The translations under genes were made by a program, and so were the position numbers. From Chrysopilus asiliformis (taxonomy: Eukaryota; Arthropoda; Insecta; Diptera; Rhagionidae), in contig OZ035962.1 in NCBI GenBank assembly GCA_964034945.1, positions 82,171,942-82,235,941 of the forward strand: DNA of 64,000 nucleotides, in the 5' to 3' direction. The notes under the pieces were generated by a model. The model was not told the DNA's origin, did no database searches, and saw only the letters and a program-made list of their open reading frames with translations. Position 1 is the stretch's first letter. The number at the start of each line of letters is the position of its first letter. This document shows, piece after piece, positions 52,631 through 64,000 of this stretch.

Positions 52631-55600
52631 ATTCAAGTCTCACAGCTGTTTATATTTCGTCGCTAGATTCCAGAAGTTTATTTCTGAAACAAATCTCGAG
52701 AATAAATCACCACAATAAAATTCGCACGCGTTTCGGAATCGAAATTTTGGAATAAATTTGAAGAATAAAATTCAACGCGGAATTTTTTAAAGTTTGTGCA
52801 CACCTTCAAAACTAACATTGCACACCTTACGGAAAAAATATACTGCCCAAAGTTGACACCAAAGAACTAAATTGAATAAATTCAAAAGTAAAAGCTTGGC
52901 GTACTTTTTGAATTTCTTTGGAAAAAGCAATTTATTTAATGCCAATTTTAACCACTTTACGAATTTATTCCGCAATTTTATTCTGAATTTTTTTTCCGAA
53001 TCTCGTGAACTTTATTCAAATCCCACTTGATTTTTTCATAGAAAATTCCCATAATGATTCACGTAATTAATTCTGACTAAAATTCGTAGAAAAATTCAAG
53101 AAAAAAGCTACACCTGCGGGGCCTGAAACCTTTGCACAATAGATTCAATCAAAATATTGTATGAAGGAGGCGATAAAGTAAGGGGACAAAGTTTACTCAA
53201 GAAAAAAAGGTCTTAAAATTTTCGTCGGAAAAATCTTCCAAAGCGACAAATTTTAATGCCCGGTCCAAGCGCGGTTAAACATTTCTCCTTCATTGCGTTC
53301 AAGGTTTAAACACTTTCAAATCTTTTTTTTTTTACTTGGCAAAAAAGAACCACAAAACAACGATTACATCGTTTAAAACTATCTAATAAATAATTCAAGA
53401 AAGTTAAATGACCGTCGATTAAGTGTTGAATTACGATCACGCAACGTAACGATCCAAATAAAACATTTTATTTCCAGACAACCCCAACGGTTTTATTTGA
53501 ATAGAAAATATCCAAAAACCATCATTTCAGATAATTATTCTTCGCGAAAGCTAAATTTATTGCCTTTTGCTTTGGTCTTCTCATAGATTACATCCTGCAG
53601 GCCTAATAATATCCATTTGAATATATACATATTTTTTGTGTAGAAAAGTAGTTGAACAAAGAATGGTCAATAAGATGGAAGTTTATCGAAGTAGGTATAA
53701 AAGTTTTCTATCATATGGTTAAGGGAGAAATATTGAGGAAATTTCTAAGAAAGTATTACCGTTTTAGCTAAATTGCAATGGTTTTGTTTAAAAATAGAAT
53801 TTTATATCAAAATGTTGCTGAAAATGCAATGTTTTCAGCAAAAAAAAAATCTTCGGATCACATTTTATTACTAGTATTTGTTTGAACATACACTATGATA
53901 ATCAAAACACGAGCTGCTCGAGTTATCTCGGGTATATAAAGCTCTACCACCTGCTCGAGTTAATTCGAGTGCCCTGACTGCTTGGACCACAATTTTGCGA
54001 CTGAAAACTTGCAGTGAGAGCGCAACGAAATATTTAATCTATTTTAATTCAAATAAAGCTCAATAGCAAAAAAATACAAAAATTGCGATTTTCCTAGAAA
54101 GTTCCACAACTTAGAAACGGTAACTCAGTACCAGAGTGAACAACCGAAAGAAAAACAATTTTCTTTATTTTATGTTGCGTATTTATCCTAATAAGACGAT
54201 ATGGTAGTATCCGAATGGGGCCATAAACTTGCAATGTTTGCACAAAACTGAAAATCAATTAATAAATTCCGCCGGCATTCTTCCATCGAACAAAATAAAT
54301 TCTGAACATATTTCATTTAAACAACAAAGGTCCCAAGTGGACAACTATATCAGACATTTATTTCAATATTGAACTGGAATAACAACAAAAGCCACTGTGG
54401 TAACAACAACAACTATATACCAACGAGGACGAAAAGTAAAGATCCTATCTAACCTTCATCCCAATAAAGATCTAATACTATTCCACTTTTAGTTAAATGT
54501 AGATTCACTTCACTTATCGCCAATAGCATTTTATCATGAAGAAGGAGGCCACTGCCTTCCAGTAGTCTTGTGAATATTTCAAAGGAGTCCGAATGTGTTT
54601 AGTTTCCTGTCGAAAAAATCGTTTATCAACATTTCGGTTTGATACATTTTCTTCGTTATATAGTAAGGACTTCTCATATAAATTGTTTATCTGTACTGGA
54701 CGAAGTGAAAGTCTCAAGGAGCCTCGTCGTGGAGTATCCCATATCCCGAGGAGTAAACTACCAGAGATCGGTAAAAAATGAGCAAAAGGATAAAGGACGA
54801 AAAAGAATCGAAAAACGATTTTTAGTTTTGTGCTTTCGAATAGTAATATTTCAAATCTAAGGGGTAGCCAGTTACAGTTTTCGATCAGTTCATTTCCTTC
54901 GCTGGTCTAAAGGCTAACCGTAATGGCACTTTAGTTTATCGCTCACATTTTAGTAGTGCCAAAGGACAGCATCTAAACTATCTGTAGAAATTGCGTCTAC
55001 ATAGACATAAATTATATTAAGTTACAACTTCTATACACGATTAGAATTTTCATGAAGTCAAAAGGAGAGTTGAAACGATTGTGCATGTTTTGGGGAAATT
55101 TTATGTTTACCAATATTATAAAAATCTAGGCTTTCAGAAAATATCCAATATACCAGTTCTAGTTGACTTCCGTAATGTGAAGGATATCTTAAAATCTGTA
55201 GCGGAATGGATATCAGTAGAGCTATTGTACATGAAAGAAAAGTTCTATGCCTGGCGAAGAAAATGATTTGTTTGTTCTATTTCTTCCCTTCAGGGCTTCT
55301 TTTTTCGAAAATATTACCCAAAATTTCAAATAACCGACCGAGTGATTTTCAGTTAAAGGGTTTGAAAGCGGCAAGTGTTTATCCAAAAAACACGTCACGA
55401 TAATTTTCATATTCTCAACTCTCCCCTCCATCTTACCAGAATCACACTTCTTAAAGAGACTTTATACCACCCTTTTAAAGCTTTAAAATAGTATTATGAG
55501 ATTTCATACCACCCTCTTAAAGCTTTGAATAGCTTTCCAAAGCTCTAAATTACTTCCCAAAGCTCTAGTTGGCCAACTCAAAAACTACTCGACCGATTAG

Positions 55601-57414
55601 CTCAACATTTTCTCTCATATATGGTGATAAAACACGTATTTATCCTATAGGACCGAGAACTTTTCGTACTGAAAAGTTTTTTTGGGAAAACCGCCAGGCA
55701 AAGTTTGAAGAAAAAATCTATGAGTGAAAATTTTCTCAGTGTGTGGTAGATAAAACTACTTAAAATATACCAAGCGAGTTTTCTCCCCTAATAGTGTCAG
55801 GGATCCCTGTTGGACAAATGTTCCGAAGATGGTCTGATATCGAAATACTATCCGATAAAGGCATCCTACTAGAGGATTCAATTTACATCAAATCGTTTTT
55901 CTATGCAAAGAGTATCAACTACTCTGTAACTTTTTAAACTATAGGACAGAACGAGGCCAAGTTAGGAGATTGAACCACGAAAAACTATACCTTCTGGGGC
56001 CACCATAATCAAAGAATCGCTTTTGCAAACAAGAATATAGGCTGCTGCTGGACTTCAAGCGTATTTTTAGTTTAGATGGTTGGCAACGACTCGATTGTGG
56101 CAAGAGCCTCAAAGTACTCCACTTTTTGGGATCAAAAATTGCTTTGGTCGGGGTCAGAGAAATTTATCGCTTTCGAAGGGATGAATTGATATCGCACGTT
56201 CTATCCAAGTACTTTTGGTGTATATTATTTTCTTTCGTTACCGATAGGTCTGTTTTTACGACCCGCCTGTCTATCAATGATTTACGCTTCAATAGTGTAT
56301 GGAAACCTTATCAGCCCCATCCCTTATTTATTCTCCATATTTTTGTACATATGCATATATATAGTGAAAACTCCACACATTTCTATTATCGTAGATTCGG
56401 TTATACTTGTATTTTGTCTATGAGTGTATTTTGTGTACCCGAAAAACCGAAAACCATCGAGATCAATTTTCATTTAACAGCAAATGTTTGACATTATTGC
56501 ATAAATTTTCCCAACAGTAAATTCTATTTTTTTTTATATTTATTTGTTAGCTATTTGTCAGCTCAATTCGTGATGCATGGCGAGGAAAATGTTTTTGACA
56601 CCAAATGGGGTAATTTTCTGCTTTTTATCACTATTCGAAATACTCGTAGTTTATTAGTATCTCTCGTTAAAAATATTGTGCTCAATTATCTGTGTTATTA
56701 TCGAACTTCAAATTATACTTTTTTTTGCTGAATATTTGGGAGCTATTCACTGGATATGATGCATTTAACGATTTTAAAAAATTTAAAGACATAACAATTT
56801 CATGCTTCACTTTTGGAAATTTAATAACTGAGTGCGATTTGCCAATCACGTTCCAACATAATTAAGATGATCATATTTATTTTGTATCAGTGCTTGATAT
56901 AACGAGAGTGGAGGATGAAAGGAAGCATGACATTTCAACAAACATTTAAAGTTTACCATTTCATCTTATCGTCGTTATATAATTGAAAAGTTTACTTAAA
57001 TAAACAAACAAAAAGATTCCTTTAAAAAACAAAACAAAATATGACTTGTAGAAATCAACAAATTAAATACTGACAAAAAATTACTAAAAAAGCGCCGCAG
57101 GGACATTTTTATTAAAAAAAACACGGCGAGATGATTCTAGCTTCTCACGCTTTTATAAAAAAATATTTCAAATATCTATAAATAACCATAAGAAAAACTA
57201 CAATTGCCAAGATGCAAACAACAAATACTCTATATGAGGGTAGATAAATTTTTTTATGAAAAAAATCCATTTGTGTGGAAGAGAAGAAAGGATGGGTCCG
57301 ATTAAATTTTGAATGTATGGATCATATTTTTAACACATAAATTTTTCGATACTACCCAAGGAGCATTTTTCGGTTGGGAAGTAGTCCTATGGCACTACTG
57401 TATGTATAGATAAG
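52631..57414. other. Long featureless AT-rich stretch
   Basis: ATTCCGC/GAATAAAATT words recur at 52680-53000, echoing the sequence left of the foldback element, so a larger, older element may enclose it. A pair of CTGCTCGAGTTA motifs lies at 53914 and 53952. The 121-codon frame at 56126-56491 is not recognised. No host gene. Confidence 0.35.
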
Positions 57415-58218
57415 TTATGTAAAATCATATTCTAAACACATTTTATTTTTATAATTTTTATACGTCTCACCGTTTTCGAGAAAATTGTGAAAAACTGTTT
57501 CTTTTGTCTGGGGAAGGCGAAAGGAATGGTCCGATTTTGCCCGTTCAAGAACTTAGCCTTGTTATTTACAAGAAATGCATATGCCTTTATATCAATCCTT
57601 TCGGAAGTTATGGTGTTTACGGACAAATAGACAGACGGGCGGACATGAGGAAATTAAAATCTTTTGTCATTCCAACTAGGGATGTCAAAATTTTGAAAAA
57701 AACCAGTTTTCGGTTAAACCGGTTTTTAAGACTTCGGTTTAAACCGGGCCGGTTTAACCGGGTCCAAAAAACCGGTTATTAAACCACCGAAAAACCGTTT
57801 TGTTCAAATTGGGTAGGTTAGGCCTTAGACACAACAAATACACTATAATACAAACAAAAGACGTGAAATGCCATATAATCCATTAAGAGACCATAAATGG
57901 CACAATATAATATTGTATTTGGTCTAGAGTGGCTAAAAAAAAGTGTTTCTAACAAATCAGTTGCACGAAAATTGGTTTAAAATTATTTTTCCATACAAAA
58001 AAGAATGATCGGTTTTTTAAACGGTTTTTAGCTTTTAAAAAAAACACCGGGTATAACCGTGCCAAAAAAAACACCGAAAAAAACCGGTTAACCGAAGCAA
58101 AAACATCGGGTAACCGGCTTAACCGGTTCTTTTTTGACATCCCTAATTCCAACACCCTTCTTGTGCCCACGATTGATTCGATGTGTTACAAAACTCCTTT
58201 ATGATACATAGTGTATAA
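57415..58218 (-). mobile_element. HINE/mini-me-like element, copy 6 (old, split)
   Basis: Diverged matches to the family: CACCGTTTTCGAGAAAAT, GAACTTAGCCTTG, a short ACAGACGGGCGGACATG core remnant, GAAATTAAAATC...TCATTCCAAC, then after the hAT MITE ACCCTTCTTGTG and TGTTACAAAACTCC, ending near GTGTATAAAAA. The subterminal repeats are degraded. The most diverged copy in the window. Confidence 0.55.
57669..58153. mobile_element. hAT-type MITE (469 bp) with perfect 8-bp TSD
   Basis: ATTCCAAC at 57669-57676 and 58146-58153 flanks an element beginning TAGGGATGTCAAAA and ending TTTTTTGACATCCCTA. The regions inside both ends are filled with AACCGG/CCGGTT words (ACCGGTTTAAACCGGG style) that could fold into several hairpins. 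It interrupts the old HINE copy. TAGGGATG-type ends with an 8-bp duplication fit hAT. Confidence 0.88.
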
Positions 58219-58443
58219 AAATGCGCCGCGGGCGAAAACTTTTTCGCCGTAAGTAATAGAATTCTTCGCAGCCTGGGAAAATTATGATTTACTGCAACCG
58301 CCAGCCGAAATATATTTAGTGATCGGTTTTCTGGTTATCAATAATTGTAACCCAACAATCCGGGAAAAAGTTTAGTTTCCACGACACCGCCACAACATAA
58401 ATGATTCCGAAACTAGCACAGCTAATCAGTGCTGGACTATGGG

Positions 58444-58752
58444 CAGAGAACAAATAATCTAGAGAATAAACTTTTAGAACAAATTTTTAGAGAAAATTTT
58501 TCCACTGTGAGATGAAGCAAGAGGATCCAATGTAACATGGAAAAAATTATCCATTCGATTCCTCCATCTCATTGAATAGATACGACGAAAATGATTAGAA
58601 AATGTTCTCTCTGCTTCGTGCTCCCTAGTCTAAAAGTAATTAACTTTTAGGCCATAGCTAGTGAATGATAGGGACATTTTTCCCCCCTTCGAAGGGGAAA
58701 TTTGTCAAAAATTTGTTCGGCAGAGTTTTTTCTATATATTCCTTATTCTATG
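58444..58752. mobile_element. hAT-type 309-bp MITE, copy 3
   Basis: Same 309-bp length and ends as copies 1 and 2 (CAGAGAACAA...TTATTCTATG). Private changes include AAACTTTTAG, GATCCAATG, AACATGG and GGCCATAGC. The flanks do not show a clear 8-bp duplication (ACTATGGG against CTACCAGT), so one flank may have changed after insertion. Confidence 0.85.
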
Positions 58753-60303
58753 CTACCAGTAAAAATAGTAGCTAAGTAAGCTCCTCCAGGTGAAGGTGAA
58801 ATGCTGCTAAACTAGAAGTTAGACTCCATTGGTGTCTCCTTATTCCAATGATGCGAAACGTCAATTCAATATCTGCTGGATAAATTTTGAGAAATTCAAT
58901 AAACCAAAAATACACCATCGTACTATCCAAACCCGCCTCCTTTATGGGCAGTTTCTATTGTTTTTTTTCAATTGTTTTTAAAAACGATAAAACTTTTAGT
59001 TTTGTGCGTAATTGTTTTTTAAATATTTTTTCCAACTTTCTCGAGTATGTCTACCGTAAAAAAAACCAAAAAAAAAACATTATATGGGAAAACCTATGCT
59101 CAATATATCACATAATCAATTTGTAAACGATCTGAAAAAAACGAATCCAAAAATAACCCAACCGGAAATACTTGATCCAGATTTTTTCCCCTTTTCATAA
59201 ATTGAATTGAAATATGTGCGTATATCGGCTATATTTAAATTTATGATGAAAAACTTGAAAATGGGGTAAAAAATGAAGGGTGCCACCGCGGAAATCAATG
59301 CATTTACAACATTATTTTTATCCCACGATTGAAAGCATTTTTCCGCGGACTACACATTTTCTCCATGAACACACTTGGATGTGGTGGTGGCCTCACCCCT
59401 TTTTAAATGTAAATCTCTTTGGAAAAATCTATTAAAATGGAATTATGGGTACATAGAAACAAAATTTCATCATTCGGCCTTCCATCATTCAACACATGCG
59501 TTTTACAGAGATTCCTGTAGAACGATAGGAATTTAATAACTAAAAATTCATACGCAATGATAATAAAAATCAATAAACTTGAGGACGGGTTACAAAGCTT
59601 CTATCTAGAGTGAAACTTCTATTGTTTGATCACAAAAAAAAAATCTTGAGCAAAATTTGTTTGATTTAAAATTGATTATTTGAGAATTGAATCTCTGGGA
59701 ATGAATCTAATTATACATTTTTAATTAATATCCCAGCTCGAAATCCAAACAATTTCATTCATAAATGGGATGAGTAACTCTGGAGGATGTGATGGCCAAA
59801 CGATAGTCGAAATTGAAAAAAAGGGATAAACGATTTTGTGGTCTTCGGGATCCATTCTATAAACTACACTCCAGCATGCGGAAGAATTCTCCCCAGCGAT
59901 TTTAGACCCAATCAAGTTATCCATATATAGCCAAAGTGCTTTTCAATAAAGAATTGTATCGCTAAGGGAGACATTTTAATAAAAATCAATTTTTTTCGCT
60001 CGTCGGGAAAAAAATGTTCTCAAACGCCGAGATATGTGATCGAATACTCGATATTTTTGATGAAATATGGTATAGTGTGTGAATGACATCAATATATCAA
60101 GGCTACATGTACGTTTTGATTTTTTTATGGTAAAGACAACATTTTTCTATATTTCCCAAGTAGCAAAACAAATAAACGACTAAAAATTCGGGGAAATTTT
60201 TTTTATCAAATTGCATCGTTTTGAAAATTTTAAGAAATTGAAAATCTGTTTTTAGGGGCTGTCCATAAAATACGCTAACATTTAGATAGGAGGGTGGTCT
60301 AAG
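58753..60303. other. AT-rich stretch, no recognised gene
   Basis: No domain recognised in any frame. AGGGGCTGTCCATAAAATACG at about 60255 resembles one end of a common insect MITE, without a partner. Confidence 0.35.
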
Positions 60304-60515
60304 TACACGGAGAGAAATAATAGGACAAATTCCTACAAAAATAAGGAATATACGAGATAGTGAAATTTTTTGGTAATGACTCCCAAACAAAAGGAAATTC
60401 GTGACAAAAAATTGGAATTTTCCCCAAAATTATAGGAATAATTCCCTATTTTCATTGAATCGTTGCAAAAGAGTTCACTCTCTCGCATATTCCTTTTTGA
60501 ATTCCTCTCCGTATA
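60304..60515. mobile_element. Possible TA-flanked MITE (208 bp)
   Basis: TA then CACGGAGAGAAAT on the left, ATTCCTCTCCGTA then TA on the right: an inverted repeat of about 12 bp with mismatches. The interior has AGGAAT/ATTCC words in opposite orientations. Weak ends, so low confidence. Confidence 0.4.
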
Positions 60516-60582
60516 TAAAATTCCATACTAAAGTTCACGAAAGCGTAACGGAAAGAAGGGACATGAATTAGCGTGACATTTT

Positions 60583-61162
60583 TATACCCGTATGGTGAAA
60601 CCAAATGGTATACTAACTTTGCCTTACCGTTTGTAACGCCAAGACCCCGTCATCACTAATTACACCAGTGTGTTTAGAATGATAAAAAAAATTGAATTTT
60701 GCATGTCCGTCCGTCCGTCTGTCTGTCTGTCCGTCCGTCCGTCCGTCCGTCTGTCTGTCCGTTAGTCTGTCCGTCCGTCTGTCTGTGGCGCGGATTGCGG
60801 GCGCACGGATTGAGCTAGAGACTTGAAATTTTGCGCAGACTCGTTTTTCGTTAAATGCGAGGCTAAGTTCGTTAATGGGCAAAAATGGACCATTAGGGGA
60901 GGTACCCCCCATACGAACGAAAACGTTTTTTGTGAATATCTCAAAAACGGTGAATTTTATCAAAAAAGTGCAAGAACAAAAGTTATTTAGAATATGATTC
61001 TACATAAAACTCCCATACATGAAAATCCGATTGGAATAAATTTTAAAAAATCTTATTGGAAAGTTTGACTTCAAAGTGAACTGTTCGAATTTTGATACGA
61101 ATATCACCATACGGGTCTCCAATGATTGCCAGATTGGCAACTATAGCTTTTGTTATGTTTTT
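60583..61162 (+). mobile_element. HINE/mini-me-like element, copy 5 (complete)
   Basis: Starts TATACCCGTATGGTGAAACC, with the TTTGTAACGCC head, a (GTCY)n core (60705-60787), the GAGACTTGAAATTTTGCGC block and the body. It ends with a subterminal TATCACCATACGGGT, the stem-loop ATTGCCAGATTGGCAA and CTATAGCTTTTGTTATG. Full-length at 580 bp and colinear with copies 1 and 2. Confidence 0.82.
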
Positions 61163-62610
61163 GTTTATATTTAAATTTCTGCATGTGTTAAAACACATTC
61201 TTCAATATTAATAAGCGCCCCTAAAAGTTTCGCCCAAATCGATTCATTTGTTTTCGAGCGAGTTAAAGTCGAACAAACAGCCAGATGACAGAAAGAGTGA
61301 TTTGAAGGACCTTTAAATAATAAGATTTTTTTGAATAACTAAGTTTCTGAGTCGTCAAAGTTTTTTGACTACCGGTTCATTATTATAGAAGACAGGGGGA
61401 AGGAATGAGCAAAAGTATAGTGGAAAATTACATACAAAATCTTAGTAGAAAAATCTTTGAAAAACATATACAAAATATTTTCCCACTATTTGCTATTTGG
61501 GAGTGAATTTCGCTTAGAAAATCCTTTCCCACTATTGATAAACACAGTCATATGTATATTCATGTTTATATCCCCAAGCAGTTGTTCATCCGTTGCATCA
61601 TCATCCCCGAAAAACCTGCAAGTGGGGATGGTAAATTTATTCGTTTATACCACACACCATTCAATTTGTTTTTCAAGTTCAGCGGGTTTTGGGTGTTAAA
61701 TCCTCTGAAAAATCATTTTCAGTGTCCGCATGATTGAACTCCAACGGATTGGAACCGGAGAGACGATGCTTTTAACATAAGCTCAATATTTTCGGTATAC
61801 GCCATCATGTCAAGCAACAACAATTCCCTGCATCTTCCCACAGGCGGTTGTGGCAAATTTTCCGGGCGTTGGATGAATGGATAACGGCATCTTACATGCG
61901 ATTGATGGTGAACATTTTCCATCTATATCAGTTTACTCCTTTCGCACAGCAGTCGTCTTAACTAAGTGATAAAGGTGGGCCTGGCCTTGGGGAAAAATGA
62001 AAATCTTGCAAGAAATGTGAAAATATCGAAAAAAAAACCAAGCGTGAGAAGATTGCTATAAATATTTACGCCTAACATTGGCATAACCGAGATGTGGCAG
62101 GATGGCGAAGGACAGAGGGAGGCACTTACGACATACATTCATTTGAAAATTTACATACAGACAAACAACCAACTACAATATAAGACGAGTTTCATGTTGG
62201 TGGGTAGTGGCCTATTTCTGAGCGGTTATTTTTGTTTTAGCAATGCAAAAATAGAAAAAAGAATTTTTTCTTGCCGAGATAAAGAACAGATACCAAATTT
62301 GAAGTTAACACATGAAGAGAAAAATTTTACGTTTCGTGATTAACCAACAATGAGCATAGTGAAATTAACTACGTGCGTGATTAAATTAACTATGCAGCGT
62401 GATTAAATCAACTAATGACTCACTGTTGATTAAAACTTTTTTTAGATATCACGGAAATTTTTGATTTTAACGCATCAGTAATTGATTTGAATACGGATTC
62501 GTGATACATTGATCACGAACGTGTTAAATAGTGAAATCATGTTTCATACCACTGTCCATGCAACAATCTTAAACTTCATTGAAAAATTTACATAAAATCA
62601 AAAAAATATA
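61163..62610. other. AT-rich stretch, no recognised gene
   Basis: 61735-61925 is less AT-rich and open in a minus frame (67 codons, not recognised). ATTAAATTAACTA and similar words repeat at 62360-62415. Confidence 0.35.
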
Positions 62611-62770
62611 TACAGTGGAACCTCTTAATTGGGACACTCTAAAATCGGGACACCCTCTAAGCCCTCCCTCGCATTTTCCATAGACAACTGCCTCTGTAAT
62701 CGGGACACCTCACAATTGGGACAGGAATTCGCGGTCCCGTCGGTGTCCCGATTAGGGAGGTTTTACTGTA
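62611..62770. mobile_element. Pogo/Tigger-like MITE (156 bp), TA duplication
   Basis: TA (62611-62612), then CAGTGGAACCTCTTAATTGG; the right end is CCGATTAGGGAGGTTTTACTG, then TA (62769-62770). The ends CAGTG.AACCTC with a TA duplication are characteristic of pogo/Tigger non-autonomous elements. GGGACAC repeats in both orientations fill the interior. Confidence 0.75.
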
Positions 62771-63578
62771 TATATAGTTTTTTTTACAAAAACCATAGTT
62801 TTTGTTTTCCAAAAAGATCTATCTGAAAAGGATCTTTACTTTTTTAATCCCCAATCATCTTTTGTAGAAGGGGGAAGGGTAACTTTATTTAAAATAAAAG
62901 CATAATTTGCCTAAAAAAGATTATTTAATTTTTTGTAGATTATGAAAAAAATCATAGAAACTTAAAACCTAAAATACGATTTATAATTTTATGATAAGTA
63001 TTTATTAAAATAGTTCCTTAACCTTCACTCTTTGGATTGAAAAACTGTTTGAAAAACAGCCACAAAAAATTCAATAGAAAATTAACGGATTGACCAATTG
63101 ATGGTATTTGTTTTACACACAATTTGAAAAATTTCATGGAAATCGGTCTACTCTGACTTTATAGTTACAATGCTTTAAAAATAATTAAAAAAGAAACTAT
63201 AAATCCGATTTTTTTTTAATTTAGTAGAATTTTGTAGTTAATGGTTTTGCTGGCTTCTAGCATAGATCTTCAAGAGTTTTCTGTAAAATTTCATCACAGC
63301 CGGTTGAGTAGTTTTTGAGTTAGACCTTATCAAAGGGAGTAAGGTAAGGCTTGTTAGGTAGATTTCAATGAAATAATGCATTGCTACTTCCCGAAGGCCT
63401 TTTTTTGGTTAAAAAATTTCACCTCATTTTAGTTCTGTCTGCTCTACACCAAAATGTTTCGAATAAATTCACATTCGCTCTATGTACAAAAGTTCAAACA
63501 CACTCTGCATGCTGAAATGTATCGAATTGAAGATTTTCTATGGAAATACTGATTATGATTAGTCCTAAACTTCACTAA
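62771..63578. other. AT-rich stretch, no recognised gene
   Basis: Nothing recognised in either strand apart from T/A-rich low complexity. Confidence 0.35.
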
Positions 63579-63895
63579 TCATACTAATATATAAAAATGA
63601 GTTGGTGTCTGTCTGTCTGTTCCTCTTTCACGCAAAAACGACTAAACCGATTGACTTGAAATTTGCCATGAGTGTCTGTGGTAGTTCTGGTTCCAACATA
63701 GGCATACGGAAAAATAGCGCGAGGGGTTGGAGGAGTAAGGGGAGGGGGTAAAGTGATCTCGAAACTTAGCTTTTCCTCTATGTTACCCTTTCGCGGGGAA
63801 ACTACCGAGCCGATTGGCCTGAAGGTTAGGTCCAACATAGGCCATAAAAAAAATTTGAAAAAACTTAACCCGGCAACGACGGGTATGCAAGCTAG
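63579..63895 (+). mobile_element. Compact complete non-autonomous Helitron (317 bp)
   Basis: Begins TCATACTAATATATAAAAAT, preceded by A, and ends with the hairpin CCCGGCAACGACGGG, ATGCAAG and CTAG, followed by T. These satisfy the Helitron rules: 5' TC, 3' hairpin plus CTRR, insertion between A and T, no duplication. Inside is a GTGTCTGTCTGTCTG repeat and the GCAAAAACGACTAAACCGAT block. It serves as the intact reference for the split Helitron at 45061-48895. The 136-codon minus frame across it is incidental. Confidence 0.85.
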
Positions 63896-64000
63896 TAAAT
63901 AATAATTTTGAATTATTAAATGTATCTTATTGATTTCTTTATTCTTTTGGCATATATACCATTCACCCAACCTGATCAGAAAAATATTAGCCAAATTGAA
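63896..64000. other. Window end, nothing recognised
   Basis: AT-rich sequence after the Helitron; no feature seen. Confidence 0.5.

Noticed and set aside
56126..56491. 121-codon frame
   Set aside because: No recognised motif and no support from splice sites or repeats.

Overview
This is 64 kb of AT-rich, non-coding animal DNA. It is best read as an intergenic or giant-intron segment of an arthropod genome, most likely an insect and possibly a dipteran. The clues are the lack of any operon-like gene layout, Helitrons with insect-type ends, and a (GTCY)n-cored element that resembles the mini-me/INE-1 (Helentron-associated) families I know from flies. I found no convincing host protein gene, tRNA or rRNA. 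The only long open reading frame belongs to a retrotransposon. Almost everything recognisable is transposable-element sequence, often nested.

Left part (1-9 kb): two TTAA-flanked, piggyBac-like elements lie back to back and share one TTAA, and the second holds an inverted repeat and a Helitron-like repeat. A palindromic MITE follows whose arm has grown into a ~350-bp (TAATCG)n array. Then come the first of three 309-bp hAT MITEs and a second Helitron-like repeat. 10-15 kb: a complete (GTCY)n element, a Helitron-like minisatellite repeat split by a 590-bp foldback element, and a compact second copy of the palindromic MITE. 17-27 kb: hAT MITEs at 17.4, 20.5 and 26.9 kb with 8-bp duplications (one with a mismatch), CACT/CAGT MITEs, and a 0.9-kb mariner-like element with perfect 26-bp ends and a wrecked transposase. 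27-39 kb: a 467-bp near-perfect palindrome, a Helitron 3' end, (GTCY)n copy 2, hAT 309-bp copy 2, two hairpins, a 9-bp-TSD element and a second CACT MITE.

Centre (45-49 kb): a three-layer nest. A Helitron is split by a (GTCY)n element, which is itself split by an endonuclease/reverse-transcriptase LINE with an uninterrupted ORF and a 26-nt poly(A) tail. Right part (50-64 kb): a Helitron 3' end, a 744-bp foldback element, an old (GTCY)n copy split by a hAT MITE, hAT 309-bp copy 3, (GTCY)n copy 5, a pogo-like MITE, and a compact complete Helitron near the end.

Together these give a relative chronology. Old (GTCY)n and minisatellite Helitron copies served as targets for later hAT, CACT and foldback insertions. 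The near-identical 309-bp hAT MITEs and the intact LINE are the youngest layers. All family names rest on termini, target duplications and motifs read by eye; no database was searched.
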